Assembly (NCBI GenBank): GCA_016213205.1 | Contig: JACRAZ010000077.1 | Span: 1-64,000 of the forward strand | Direction of reading: 5' to 3' | DNA length: 64,000 bases | From: Burkholderiales bacterium | Lineage (GTDB): Bacteria; Pseudomonadota; Gammaproteobacteria; Burkholderiales; Burkholderiaceae_C | Shown: in pieces, positions 19,057 through 27,243 of the stretch | Numbering within the stretch: the first letter of the stretch is position 1 | Layout: each line of letters begins with the position of its first letter | Position numbers and translations under genes: made by a program | Notes under the pieces: generated by a model | The model's database searches: none | Told to the model about the DNA's origin: nothing | What the model saw: the letters and a program-made list of their open reading frames with translations, nothing else

Positions 19057-20025
19057 TCATTCGAGCGCCAGCTTCTGCTTCAGCACCACGTCCTTGTAGA
19101 CCGCGAGTTCGGCCTTGATCTGCTCGGCAAACTCTGCCGGCGAGTTGGCGACGATCAGCGAGCCGGTGTCCTCGATGCGCTTCTTCACGTCGGGCAGTTC
19201 CAGCGTCTTCTTCACCGCGGCGTGCACCTTGTCCACCACCTCCTTCGGCAGGCCCTTGGGGCCGTACACGCCGTAGTAGGCCATGCGGTTCACCGGGGCC
19301 AGCTTCACCTCGGCGAAGGTGGGGATGTTGGGCAGCACCGCCAAGCGCTGCGGCGCGGCCACGACCAGCGGCACCAGCCGCCCGTCCTTGATGAAGGGCA
19401 GCGCCGAGGGCAGGTTGTCGAAGATGATGGGCACCTGGCCGGCCACCGTGTCGTTCAGGGCCGGGCCGGCGCCGCGGTAGGGAATGTGCGTGACGAAGAC
19501 CTTCGCCATGCTCTTGAACAGCTCCATCTGCAGGTGGCCGATGCCGCCGGTGCCCGAACTGGCATAGCTGTACTTGCCCGGGTTCTTCTGCAGTTCGGCG
19601 ATGAACCCGGCGTAGTCCTTGGCCGGGAACGACGGGTGCACCGCGATCACGTTCGGCGTGGCCGCGATGTTGATGATCGGCGTGAAGTCGGTCAGCGGGT
19701 TGTACGGCACCTTGGGGTTGATCGCCGGGTTGGCCGCGGTGGTCGACACCGTGGCCATTCCCAGCGCGTAGCCATCGGGCGCGGCCTTGGCGGTTTCATT
19801 GGCGCCGACGATGCCGCCGCCACCGGCCTTGTTCTCGACCACCATCACCTGGCCCAGCGCGGGCTGGATCTTCTCGGACACCACGCGCGCCACGATGTCG
19901 GTGGTGCCGCCGGCCGCAAAGGGCACCACCAGGCGCACCGGCTTGGTCGGGTAGGCCTGGGCCAGCGCGGACAACGGGGCGGCCGCCAGGGTCAGCAGCG
20001 CAAACGTGCTCAACAGTGCTTTCAT
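19057..20025 (-). CDS. Bug family tripartite tricarboxylate transporter binding protein
   Basis: A 322-aa periplasmic binding protein of the TctC/Bug family, greatly expanded in Burkholderiales. Residues 1-22 form a signal peptide ending ALAQA. The mature start [19 protein letters not shown], then [14 protein letters not shown] and PDGYALGM are family signatures. No tctA/tctB membrane genes are near, which is usual for orphan Bug genes, so the ligand and partner are unknown. The ATG has GGAGTGA-like sequence shortly upstream on its strand. It diverges from an AEC transporter gene. Confidence 0.95.
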   Translation of the reverse strand: MKALLSTFALLTLAAAPLSALAQAYPTKPVRLVVPFAAGGTTDIVARVVSEKIQPALGQVMVVENKAGGGGIVGANETAKAAPDGYALGMATVSTTAANPAINPKVPYNPLTDFTPIINIAATPNVIAVHPSFPAKDYAGFIAELQKNPGKYSYASSGTGGIGHLQMELFKSMAKVFVTHIPYRGAGPALNDTVAGQVPIIFDNLPSALPFIKDGRLVPLVVAAPQRLAVLPNIPTFAEVKLAPVNRMAYYGVYGPKGLPKEVVDKVHAAVKKTLELPDVKKRIEDTGSLIVANSPAEFAEQIKAELAVYKDVVLKQKLALE

Positions 20026-20159
20026 GCCGGAATCACTCCATGGGGGCGGGAGACCGATTGAAGCCGATTCTGCCGCGCTGGTGATACGTAGGAACGCGAA
20101 CCCCGGGTTGCCCCGTAGGGTGAAGCGCGGGCCGGCAGGTGCACTGGCACACTGCGGCC

Positions 20160-21062
20160 ATGCCTGACGTGCTGCTGCTGCTGCCGGACTTCGCGCTGAT
20201 CGTCTGCGGCTACCTGATCTGCCGCTACACGGTGCTGAACCGGCCGGTCTGGGACGGCGCCGAGAAGCTGGTGTACTACCTGCTGTTCCCGGCCCTGCTG
20301 TTCAACGCCATCGTGCGCAACCCGCTGAACCCCGGCACCATGCTGCAGTTTGGCGGTGCCGGCATCGGGGTGGTGGGCATCGGCATCCTGCTGGCCTATG
20401 CGCTGGGCCGGGTGCCGGGCGTGGATGCGCGACTGCATGCCTCCGGCGCCCAGACGGCGTTCCGCTTCAACTCCTACGTGGGCCTGGCACTGGCCGAACG
20501 CCTGGCTGGCGCGCAGGGGCTGGCCTGGCAGGCGCTGCTGGTGTCGCTGTGCGTGCCCCTGTGCAACATCGCCGCGGTATGGCCACTCGCGCGCCAGGGT
20601 GGGCATGGCTACCTGCGCGAGCTGTCGCGCAATCCGCTGATCCTGTCCACGTTGGCCGGGCTGATCGCCAACCTGGCGGGCCTGAAGCTGCCGGAGCTGG
20701 CCTCGGTCACGCTGTCGCGCATCGGCGCCGCGGCGCTGCCACTGGGCCTGATGGCGGTGGGCGCGGGCCTGCGCTTCGGTGCCCTGCGTGAAGCGCCGCG
20801 CCTGGCGGCCGCCTTGATGGCCATCCGCCACGGCGTGCTGCCGGCGGTGGCGATTGGCCTCGCGCTCGTGCTGGCCTTGCCGCCGGGGCAGGCGGCGGTG
20901 CTGGTGTCGTTTGCCGCGCTGCCCACCGCCAGCAGCGCCTACGTACTGGCCACGCGCATGGGCGGGCACGGCAGCTACGTCGCGGGGCTGGTCACCGTGT
21001 CCACCTTGCTGGGCATGCTGGGGCTGCCATTGGCGCTGGCGCTGCTGGCCGCCCTGCACTGA
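20160..21062 (+). CDS. AEC family transporter
   Basis: A 300-aa inner-membrane protein with about ten hydrophobic segments in two five-helix halves, as in the auxin efflux carrier family. [15 protein letters not shown] in the first half and [16 protein letters not shown] in the second are typical of bacterial members, some of which carry malate or malonate. Start chosen at ATG 20160 ([19 protein letters not shown]), where the first membrane helix begins; in-frame sequence upstream is not membrane-like. The substrate is not known. Confidence 0.92.
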   Translation: MPDVLLLLPDFALIVCGYLICRYTVLNRPVWDGAEKLVYYLLFPALLFNAIVRNPLNPGTMLQFGGAGIGVVGIGILLAYALGRVPGVDARLHASGAQTAFRFNSYVGLALAERLAGAQGLAWQALLVSLCVPLCNIAAVWPLARQGGHGYLRELSRNPLILSTLAGLIANLAGLKLPELASVTLSRIGAAALPLGLMAVGAGLRFGALREAPRLAAALMAIRHGVLPAVAIGLALVLALPPGQAAVLVSFAALPTASSAYVLATRMGGHGSYVAGLVTVSTLLGMLGLPLALALLAALH

Positions 21063-21146
21063 GGGCCGGCCGGACCCCGCCGATCCGGGCAAACCCTGGG
21101 TTCGAGGCACAATCGCGGGTTCGCCCTCCCCTCAACGCCCGACGAC

Positions 21147-21920
21147 ATGAGTGCCTTCAACGAAGAACGCGTGCTGAGCGTTCACCACTGGACCGACCGG
21201 CTGTTCACCTTCACGACCACGCGCGATGCGTCGTTGCGCTTCTCGAACGGCCACTTCACGATGATCGGCCTGCGGGTGAACAACAAGCCGCTGCTGCGGG
21301 CCTACAGCATCGTCAGCGCGAACTACGAAGACCACCTCGAGTTCCTGAGCATCAAGGTGCCCGACGGCCCGCTCACCTCGCGCCTGCAGCACATCCAGGT
21401 GGGCGACACCGTCATCGTGGGCCGCAAGCCCACCGGCACGCTGGTGATCGACTACCTGCTGCCGGCCAAGCGCCTGTACCTGATGTCCACCGGCACCGGG
21501 CTGGCGCCCTTCATGAGCATCATCCGCGACCCGGCCACCTACGAGAAGTTCGAGCAGGTGGTGCTGGTGCACGGCGTGCGCCAGGTGGACGAGCTGGCCT
21601 ACCACGACGTGCTGGTGGAGCACCTGCCCAACCACGAGTTCCTGGGCGAGCTGGTGACCAGCCAGCTGCGCTACTACCCCACCGTCACGCGCGAGGCCTA
21701 CAAGAACATGGGCCGCGTGACCGAGCTGATCGAGACCGGCAAGCTCTTCACCGACCTCGGCGTGCCGCCGATGAACCCGACCGACGACCGCGTGATGATC
21801 TGCGGCAGCCCCGCGATGCTGCGCGACCTGAAGCACATGCTCGAGGCGCGCGGCTTCAAGGAAGGCAACACGTCCACGCCCGGCGATTTCGTCATCGAAC
21901 GGGCCTTCGCCGAGCAATAA
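21147..21920 (+). CDS. fpr: Ferredoxin--NADP+ reductase
   Basis: A 257-aa FAD enzyme of the bacterial subclass II, which passes electrons between NADPH and ferredoxin or flavodoxin, often in oxidative-stress defence. The FAD motif is RAYSIVSA, the NADP site shows STGTGLAPF and CGSPAM, and the C-terminus ends VIERAFAEQ, close to the usual aromatic-containing end. An ATG at 21147 with family-like MSAFNEERVLSVHHW is used. A strong inverted-repeat region follows the stop. Confidence 0.95.
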   Translation: MSAFNEERVLSVHHWTDRLFTFTTTRDASLRFSNGHFTMIGLRVNNKPLLRAYSIVSANYEDHLEFLSIKVPDGPLTSRLQHIQVGDTVIVGRKPTGTLVIDYLLPAKRLYLMSTGTGLAPFMSIIRDPATYEKFEQVVLVHGVRQVDELAYHDVLVEHLPNHEFLGELVTSQLRYYPTVTREAYKNMGRVTELIETGKLFTDLGVPPMNPTDDRVMICGSPAMLRDLKHMLEARGFKEGNTSTPGDFVIERAFAEQ

Positions 21921-21927
21921 ATTGTTG

Positions 21928-22135
21928 GCCCCGGCCGCCTGGCGGCCGTTCCACGTCCGGCCTGGCAAGGCCGGACGCCTCGCCAGGCGAAAAACGGTCC
22001 GCAGGGACCGTTCTTCGTCCGAACTCGGCCCCAAGGGGCTGACCCAACCGGACCGGGCAACCCGGATCCGGCTGGGCGCTTCGACGAATACCGCGCTCCC
22101 CTGGCCGCGTTGCGGCCTGTCCCCTCCGGGGACGG
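21928..22135. repeat. Dispersed intergenic repeat, copy A, with hairpins
   Basis: Directly after the fpr stop. A 20-bp G/C palindromic block (21928-21947) is identical to one at 37917-37936, and 22035-22130 aligns without gaps to 37945-38040 with about 75 of 96 positions equal by hand count. Two perfect hairpins lie between: arms 21954-21963/21968-21977 (CGTCCGGCCT) and 21993-22000/22005-22012 (AACGGTCC). The second is preceded by an A-run and followed by TTCTTCG, so it may end transcription from fpr and, on the other strand, from queG. Confidence 0.7.
21993..22012. terminator. Hairpin terminator candidate after fpr
   Basis: Perfect 8-bp stem AACGGTCC / GGACCGTT with a GCAG loop. A-rich sequence precedes it and a short T-containing tract follows, fitting a bidirectional intrinsic terminator between the convergent fpr and queG genes. 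The T-tract is weak, so termination strength is uncertain. Confidence 0.5.
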
Positions 22136-22138
22136 CAC

Positions 22139-23242
22139 TCAGACACTACGCTGCGCCAGCGCCCAGTCGATGTGCTCGCGCAGCAGCGCGTCGGCGCCAT
22201 CGCGCGCCGCGGCCAGTGCCTGGGCCACGGCCTCGTCCCCCGTCTCGCGCCAGGCATTGCCCAGCGCCACCGCCAGGTTGCGCCGCCAGCGGGCGATGCC
22301 GATGCGGCGGATCGCGCTGCCCTCGGTGTGGTGCAGGAAGGCCGCCTCGTCCCACTGCCACAGCGTGAGCAGCCTGGCCGAGGCCACCGCCTCGCGCGCA
22401 TCGAAATCGGGCAGGCTGCTGCGCTGCGCGAACTTGTTCCAGGGGCACACCAGTTGGCAATCGTCGCAGCCGTAGATGCGGTTGCCCATCGCGGCGCGCA
22501 GCTCGGCGGGGATGGGCCCGTCGTGCTCGATCGTGAGGTAGGAGATGCAGCGCCGCGCGTCCAGCCGGTAGGGCGCCAGGATGGCACCGGTCGGGCAGGC
22601 GCTGATGCAGGCCTCGCACTGACCGCAATGCGCGCCCACCGGCTCGGTCAGCGGCAGCGGCAGATCGACATAGATTTCGCCCAGGAAGAACATCGAACCC
22701 GCCTCGCGGCCCAGCGCCAGCGTGTGCTTGCCGCGCCAGCCCAGGCCGCTGCGCTGCGCGAGCTCCACCTCCAGCACCGGCGCCGAATCGGTGAACGCGC
22801 GGTGGCCGAAGGGGCCGATCTCGGCGGCCAGGCGGTCGGCCAGCTTCTGCAGCCGCGGGCGCAGCACCTTGTGATAGTCGCGCCCATGGGCATACATCGA
22901 CACCACGGCCTCGCCGGGCTGCCGCAGCCGGTCGAAGGCCACCGCCTGCCAGCCCTCGGGCAGCGCACGCGGCAGGTAGTCCATGCGCGCGGTGATCACG
23001 CGCAGCGTGCCCGGCACCAGCTCGGCCGGCCGCGCACGCTTCAGGCCATGCGAGGCCATGTAGCCCATGCTGCCGTGGAAGCCCGCGGCCAGCCAGGCCA
23101 GCAGGCCGGGCTCGGCCTCGTGCAGGTCTACACCGGCCACGCCGATCTGGGAGAATCCGAGCCCATGCGCCCAGCCCCGCAGGCGCTCCAGCCAGGCGGC
23201 GCCGTCCGGCTCTGGCAGCCCCGATTCGTGACGCTCTCGCAT
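22139..23242 (-). CDS. queG: Epoxyqueuosine reductase
   Basis: A 367-aa cobalamin-dependent iron-sulfur enzyme that reduces epoxyqueuosine to queuosine in tRNA, the last step of the pathway. Two [4Fe-4S] sets are visible: CGQCEACISACPTGAI and CDDCQLVCPWN. The N-terminal half shows HGSMGYMASHG and YLPRALPEGW-like family segments, and the C-terminal part is helical. ATG 23242 lies inside the first codons of the divergent tsaE gene, so the two 5' ends overlap by 15 bp; a slightly later start for queG is possible. queG next to tsaE is a conserved proteobacterial arrangement. Confidence 0.95.
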   Translation of the reverse strand: MRERHESGLPEPDGAAWLERLRGWAHGLGFSQIGVAGVDLHEAEPGLLAWLAAGFHGSMGYMASHGLKRARPAELVPGTLRVITARMDYLPRALPEGWQAVAFDRLRQPGEAVVSMYAHGRDYHKVLRPRLQKLADRLAAEIGPFGHRAFTDSAPVLEVELAQRSGLGWRGKHTLALGREAGSMFFLGEIYVDLPLPLTEPVGAHCGQCEACISACPTGAILAPYRLDARRCISYLTIEHDGPIPAELRAAMGNRIYGCDDCQLVCPWNKFAQRSSLPDFDAREAVASARLLTLWQWDEAAFLHHTEGSAIRRIGIARWRRNLAVALGNAWRETGDEAVAQALAAARDGADALLREHIDWALAQRSV

Positions 23243-23710
23243 CCACCGATTCTAGAAACCCGCACGCTGCGCTGGCCCGATGAATCGGCCTGCGCGCAGT
23301 TCGCGCAGGCGCTGGCGGCGCGGCCCGCGCTGCGCGAGGCGACGATCGAGCTGCGCGGCGAGCTCGGCGCGGGCAAGACCACCTTCGTGCGCCACCTGCT
23401 GCGGGCGCTGGGGGTCGAGGGCCGCATCAAGAGCCCCACCTATGCGGTGATGGAACCCTACACGCTGCCTGGCGGCGGCACGGCCGCTCACTTCGACTTC
23501 TATCGGTTCGAGGATCCACGCGAGTGGCTGGACGCCGGCTTTCGCGACGTGTTCGCCGCGCCGGGCCTGAAGCTCTGCGAGTGGCCGGACAAGGCCGCAG
23601 CGCTGCTGCCGCTGCCCGACCTGCGCCTTGCCTTCGGCGTGCTGGACGACCAGACACGCGTCGTGCAGCTCGAAGCGCTCACGCCCCGCGGCGTGGCGCT
23701 GCTGGCATGA
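23228..23710 (+). CDS. tsaE: tRNA threonylcarbamoyladenosine biosynthesis ATPase TsaE
   Basis: A 160-aa P-loop protein that works with TsaB, TsaC and TsaD to make t6A37 in ANN-decoding tRNAs. Walker A is GELGAGKTTF; SPTYAVMEPY and HFDFYR are family motifs, and the C-terminal LCEWPDKA is typical. No ATG fits the N-terminus; GTG 23228 (VTLSHPPILETRTLRW) is the best start and would overlap the divergent queG by 15 bp. The stop overlaps the amiC start (ATGA). Confidence 0.93.
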   Translation: MTLSHPPILETRTLRWPDESACAQFAQALAARPALREATIELRGELGAGKTTFVRHLLRALGVEGRIKSPTYAVMEPYTLPGGGTAAHFDFYRFEDPREWLDAGFRDVFAAPGLKLCEWPDKAAALLPLPDLRLAFGVLDDQTRVVQLEALTPRGVALLA

Positions 23711-25095
23711 ACCCGGCGCGCCGCACCGCGCTGCGGCGCATGGGCTCGCTGGTGCTGCTGCTCGGGGCCCGCGACCTGGCCTGGGGTGCCGCCATCGTCG
23801 GCGTGCGGGTGTGGCCGGCGGCGGACTACAGCCGCGTCACGATCGAATCCGACCAGCCGCTGGCCGCACGCCACTTCCTCACCGACAACCCGCCGCGCCT
23901 GGTGGTGGACATCGACCAGCTCGAGCTGAGCCCCGCGCTGCGCGAGCTGGTGGGCAAGGTGCAATCTGACGACCCCTACATCGCCGGCGTGCGTGTGGGC
24001 CAGAACCAGCCGCGCGTGGTGCGCCTGGTGGTCGACCTGAAGCAGCCGGTGGCACCGCAGCAGTTCACGCTGGCGCCGGTGGCCGCCTACCGCCATCGGC
24101 TGGTGTTCGACCTCTACCCCCCACAGGAGCGCGACCCGCTGCTGGAGTTGATCCGCGAACGCGAGCGCGCCGGCCAGCAGGCCGCGCGCAGCGTGCAGGA
24201 CGCGCTGGGCGAGTTCATCGGCCGCATCGAGAAGCCGCCAGTGCCGCCGCCGGCCCCCACCTCGGCCCCGCCGCTGGTCGAGCGCCACACCATCCCCGCG
24301 CCCGGCGCCTCGGCGCCCCCGCTGATGACCCCCGCGCCGGAGGCGCCGCCGGTGATACCGCCCGAGGAGCAGCGCCGCATCGACCGCCTGGTGGTGGTGG
24401 CCCTGGACCCCGGCCACGGTGGCGAGGACCCCGGCGCCGTGGGCCCCAGCGGCCTGCGCGAGAAGGACGTGGTGCTCGCCATCGCGCTGAAGCTGCGCGA
24501 CCGCCTGAACAGCGTGCCCGGCATGCGCGCGATGCTCACGCGCGATGCCGACTTCTTCGTGCCGCTGCACGAGCGCGTGCGCAAGGCGCGCCGGGTGCAG
24601 GCGGACCTGTTCGTCTCGATCCATGCCGACGCCTTCTTCACGCCGCAGGCCAAGGGCGCCTCGGTGTTCGCGCTGTCGGACAACGGCGCCACCAGCGCCG
24701 CCGCCCGCTGGATCGCCAACAAGGAAAACGCCGCCGACCTGGTGGGCGGCGCCAACACCCCGGCGGTGAAGGATGCACAGGTGCTGCGTGCGATGCTGGA
24801 CATGAGCACCACCGCGCAGATCAAGGACAGCCTGAAGATCGGCCGCGAGGTGCTCGAGCGCATCGGCCGCGTCGGCCATCTGCACAAGCGCCAAGTCGAG
24901 CAGGCGGGCTTCGCGGTGCTGAAGGCGCCGGACATCCCCAGCATCCTGGTCGAGACCGCGTTCATCTCGAACCCGGACGAGGAAGCCAAGCTGCGCGACG
25001 AGGACTACCAGGACCGCCTCGTCGAGGCGCTGTTCACCGGCATCCGGCGCTACTTTGCGCGCAACCCGCCCCTCGCGCGCCAGCGCGTGCTGTGA
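23707..25095 (+). CDS. amiC: N-acetylmuramoyl-L-alanine amidase (AmiC type)
   Basis: A 462-aa periplasmic amidase that splits septal peptidoglycan during daughter-cell separation. The N-terminus has paired arginines (ARRTALRRMGS) before a hydrophobic segment, compatible with Tat export. An AMIN domain lies at about residues 30-135, a Pro-rich linker at about 175-220, and the Amidase_3 domain from 232 with zinc/catalytic motifs LDPGHGGEDPGA, FVSIHADAF and LVETAFISNPDEE. It is coupled to tsaE by an ATGA overlap, as in the tsaE-amiB order of enterobacteria. Confidence 0.95.
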   Translation: MNPARRTALRRMGSLVLLLGARDLAWGAAIVGVRVWPAADYSRVTIESDQPLAARHFLTDNPPRLVVDIDQLELSPALRELVGKVQSDDPYIAGVRVGQNQPRVVRLVVDLKQPVAPQQFTLAPVAAYRHRLVFDLYPPQERDPLLELIRERERAGQQAARSVQDALGEFIGRIEKPPVPPPAPTSAPPLVERHTIPAPGASAPPLMTPAPEAPPVIPPEEQRRIDRLVVVALDPGHGGEDPGAVGPSGLREKDVVLAIALKLRDRLNSVPGMRAMLTRDADFFVPLHERVRKARRVQADLFVSIHADAFFTPQAKGASVFALSDNGATSAAARWIANKENAADLVGGANTPAVKDAQVLRAMLDMSTTAQIKDSLKIGREVLERIGRVGHLHKRQVEQAGFAVLKAPDIPSILVETAFISNPDEEAKLRDEDYQDRLVEALFTGIRRYFARNPPLARQRVL

Positions 25096-25125
25096 TCGAT
25101 CGGCGCGCCAGCGCGTGCTCTGATC
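25075..25125 (+). repeat. Short tandem duplication across the amiC stop
   Basis: A 23-bp unit beginning GCGCGCCAGCGCGTGCT is present at 25075-25097 and again at 25103-25125, 28 bp apart, with one mismatch; a partial third copy (CGCGCCAGTGCGCG) follows near 25130. The first copy holds the last amiC codons and its TGA, so the duplication lies over the gene end. Confidence 0.7.
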
Positions 25126-25147
25126 CACCGCGCCAGTGCGCGGGCGC

Positions 25148-25813
25148 TCAGCCCGGCCGCACCTTCCTGGCCTGCGCGGCACGCCAGCGCGCCCGCAGTG
25201 CGCCGCCCAGCACGATGGCGCCCGGGATCAGGATCATGGCCCAGATGATCTTGCTCAGGTGTGCCTGCACCCACGGGATGTTGCCGAACAGGTAGCCCGC
25301 CGTCACCAGGCTGCCGACCCACAGCGCGCCGCCGCTCACGTCGTAGAAGGTGAACTTGCTGCGCGTCATCTGCGCCACGCCCGCCACGAACGGCGCAAAC
25401 GTGCGCACGAACGGCATGAAGCGCGCCAGCACGATCGTGATGCCGCCATAACGCTCGTAGAACGCGTGCGCCTGGTCGAAAGCCCGCTTGTTGAACCAGC
25501 GCGATTGCTCCCAGCGGAACACCCGCGGGCCGATGGCGCGCCCGATCGCGTAGTTCGTCTGGTTGCCGGCCACCGCGGCCACCAGCATCAGGGCCATCAC
25601 CAGCGGGTAGTTCATCAGCCCCAGGCCGGCCAGCGCGCCCACCACGAACAACAGCGAGTCGCCGGGCAGGAACGGCATCACCACCAGCCCCGTCTCGACG
25701 AAGATGATGGCGAACAGCAGCAGGTACACCCAGTTGCCGTACAGCTCGACAAAACTGCGCAGGTGCACGTCCACATGCAGGACGAAGTCGATCAGGGTTT
25801 GGACGATTTCCAT
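25148..25813 (-). CDS. DedA family membrane protein
   Basis: A 221-aa inner-membrane protein of the DedA/VTT superfamily, linked to lipid transport and membrane potential upkeep in several bacteria. Family signatures: ETGLVVMPFLPGDSLLFVVGA near the N-terminus, the re-entrant segment NYAIGRAIGPRVF, FYERYGGITIVLARFMPFVRTFAPFVAG and ALWVGSLVTAGYLFG. Start chosen at ATG 25813 (MEIVQTLIDFVLHVD), which matches the family; an ATG 84 bp further upstream is unlikely. It is convergent with amiC. Confidence 0.94.
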   Translation of the reverse strand: MEIVQTLIDFVLHVDVHLRSFVELYGNWVYLLLFAIIFVETGLVVMPFLPGDSLLFVVGALAGLGLMNYPLVMALMLVAAVAGNQTNYAIGRAIGPRVFRWEQSRWFNKRAFDQAHAFYERYGGITIVLARFMPFVRTFAPFVAGVAQMTRSKFTFYDVSGGALWVGSLVTAGYLFGNIPWVQAHLSKIIWAMILIPGAIVLGGALRARWRAAQARKVRPG

Positions 25814-25970
25814 GGCGGCTGGATTATCGATGCCGCATGCGGCTGGCAACTGATTCACGGATTGAGTGAAATCGATCAGTGCGGGCGCACTGCTCACGTG
25901 GTTGAATCTCGCCCAGCCAGCGAGTGACGCAGTTCAGTTGCTGAAGTACAGCACCCGACGGGAGACAACC

Positions 25971-27116
25971 ATGACCGATCGCCGCAGCCTGCTTCGCACC
26001 TTTGTCGGCCTGTCGGTCGCCGGTTGGGCCACACGCGGTGCCGCCGCGGAGCCCGGCATCGGCAAGGACGAGATCCTGGTCGGCCAGAGCGCCGTGCTGA
26101 CGGGACCGCTGGGTGTCTCGGTGCAGGCCTTCAATGCCGGCGCGAAGCTGGTGTTCGACGGCGTGAACGCGCAGGGCGGGATCAACGGCCGCAAGCTCCG
26201 CCTGCACGTGCTGGACGACGAACTCAAGCCCGATCGCGCGGTGGCCAACTACCAGGCCCTGCTCGCCGAGCACAAGGTGTTCTGCTTCTTTGGCGGCGTG
26301 GGCTCCGGCACCATTGCCGCGGCCACCCCGGTGCTGCGCGACAGCGGCGCGCCGCTGATCGGCAACTACGCCCTCTCCGACAGCGTGCGCGAAAAGGCCA
26401 AGGGCGCGGCCTACTTCGTGCGCGCCAGTTACGCCCGCGAGGCCGAGAAACTGGTGGAGCACCTGGCCACCATCGGCATCACGCGGGTGGCCGTGGCCCA
26501 CCTGGCCAACCCCGGTGGCGACGAAGTGCTCACGCTCGTGCGCGCCGCGGTCAAGGCCCATGGCAAGGCCAACGACGTGGCCGGCGCCGCCGGCGTCAAG
26601 AACGACGGCAGCGGCGTGGCCGAGGCCGCGCAGTCGCTCGTCTCGGCCAATGCCCAGGCGGTGATCATGTTCCTCAGCAGCTCGTCGGTGACCAAGCTGA
26701 TGCAGGCGATCTGGGCCACCGGCAGCAGCCCGGCGATCTACGGCATGTCCATCGTGGCCGGCGACGAAGTGGCCAAGGTCCTGGGCAAGGACCTGCGGGG
26801 CCTGGCCACCTCGCAGGTGGTGCCCTACCCCTGGAGCGACGCCGAACCCGCCGCGCGCGAGTATCGCAAGCGCAGTGAAGCGGCCAAGCTGAATGTCGGT
26901 TATGCCGGCTACGAGGGTTACCTCAATGGCCTGGTGCTGGTGGAAGCCCTGCGACGGGCCGGGCGCGAGCCCACGCGTGCCGGGCTGCATGCCGCCATGC
27001 GCGCGATGAAAACCCGCATCGGCGGCATGGACCTCGACTTCACCGGCAACAGCGCCACCGGATCGCGCTTCGTCGATCTGGCGCACGTCACGCCCGCCGG
27101 CAAGTTCCGGCGCTGA
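25971..27116 (+). CDS. Branched-chain amino acid ABC transporter-type binding protein
   Basis: A 381-aa periplasmic binding protein of the LivJ/leucine-binding superfamily. The N-terminus RRSLLRTFVGLSVAGWATRGAA is a signal with twin arginines, compatible with Tat export. The mature part starts with DEILVGQSAVLTGPLG and shows GGINGRKLRLHVLDDE and FGGVGSGTIAAATPVL, typical of type I periplasmic folds. GGGAG lies just upstream of ATG 25971. No liv permease or ATPase gene is nearby, so it is an orphan binding or sensor protein; the ligand is unknown. Confidence 0.93.
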   Translation: MTDRRSLLRTFVGLSVAGWATRGAAAEPGIGKDEILVGQSAVLTGPLGVSVQAFNAGAKLVFDGVNAQGGINGRKLRLHVLDDELKPDRAVANYQALLAEHKVFCFFGGVGSGTIAAATPVLRDSGAPLIGNYALSDSVREKAKGAAYFVRASYAREAEKLVEHLATIGITRVAVAHLANPGGDEVLTLVRAAVKAHGKANDVAGAAGVKNDGSGVAEAAQSLVSANAQAVIMFLSSSSVTKLMQAIWATGSSPAIYGMSIVAGDEVAKVLGKDLRGLATSQVVPYPWSDAEPAAREYRKRSEAAKLNVGYAGYEGYLNGLVLVEALRRAGREPTRAGLHAAMRAMKTRIGGMDLDFTGNSATGSRFVDLAHVTPAGKFRR

Positions 27117-27117
27117 A

Positions 27118-27200
27118 TCTGGCCCACCCCCGAGGCGGCCTTGCCGCCTCCCCCTCAAGGGGGCGACGCTGGCGGACCGGCGAAGCCGGATCCGCGGCGT
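27118..27200. repeat. Dispersed intergenic repeat, copy C, hairpin-rich
   Basis: Begins two bases after the stop of the binding-protein gene and ends before mutL. It holds three G/C hairpins: GAGGCGGC/GCCGCCTC (27132-27139 with 27143-27150), CCCCC/GGGGG around TCAA (27150-27163) and GGACCGGC/GCCGGATCC (about 27174-27192). The CACCCCCGAGG segment is shared with copy B near 37934. It may also work as a terminator. Confidence 0.6.
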
Positions 27201-27243
27201 CCGCTTGGGAATGCGGGCACCGAGGCGCCGGGATAATCGGCGG

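Noticed and set aside
18121..20025. Integron or mobile element suggested by a tyrosine recombinase
   Set aside because: The recombinase has XerD size and motifs, and no attachment site, cassette array or cargo genes are nearby.
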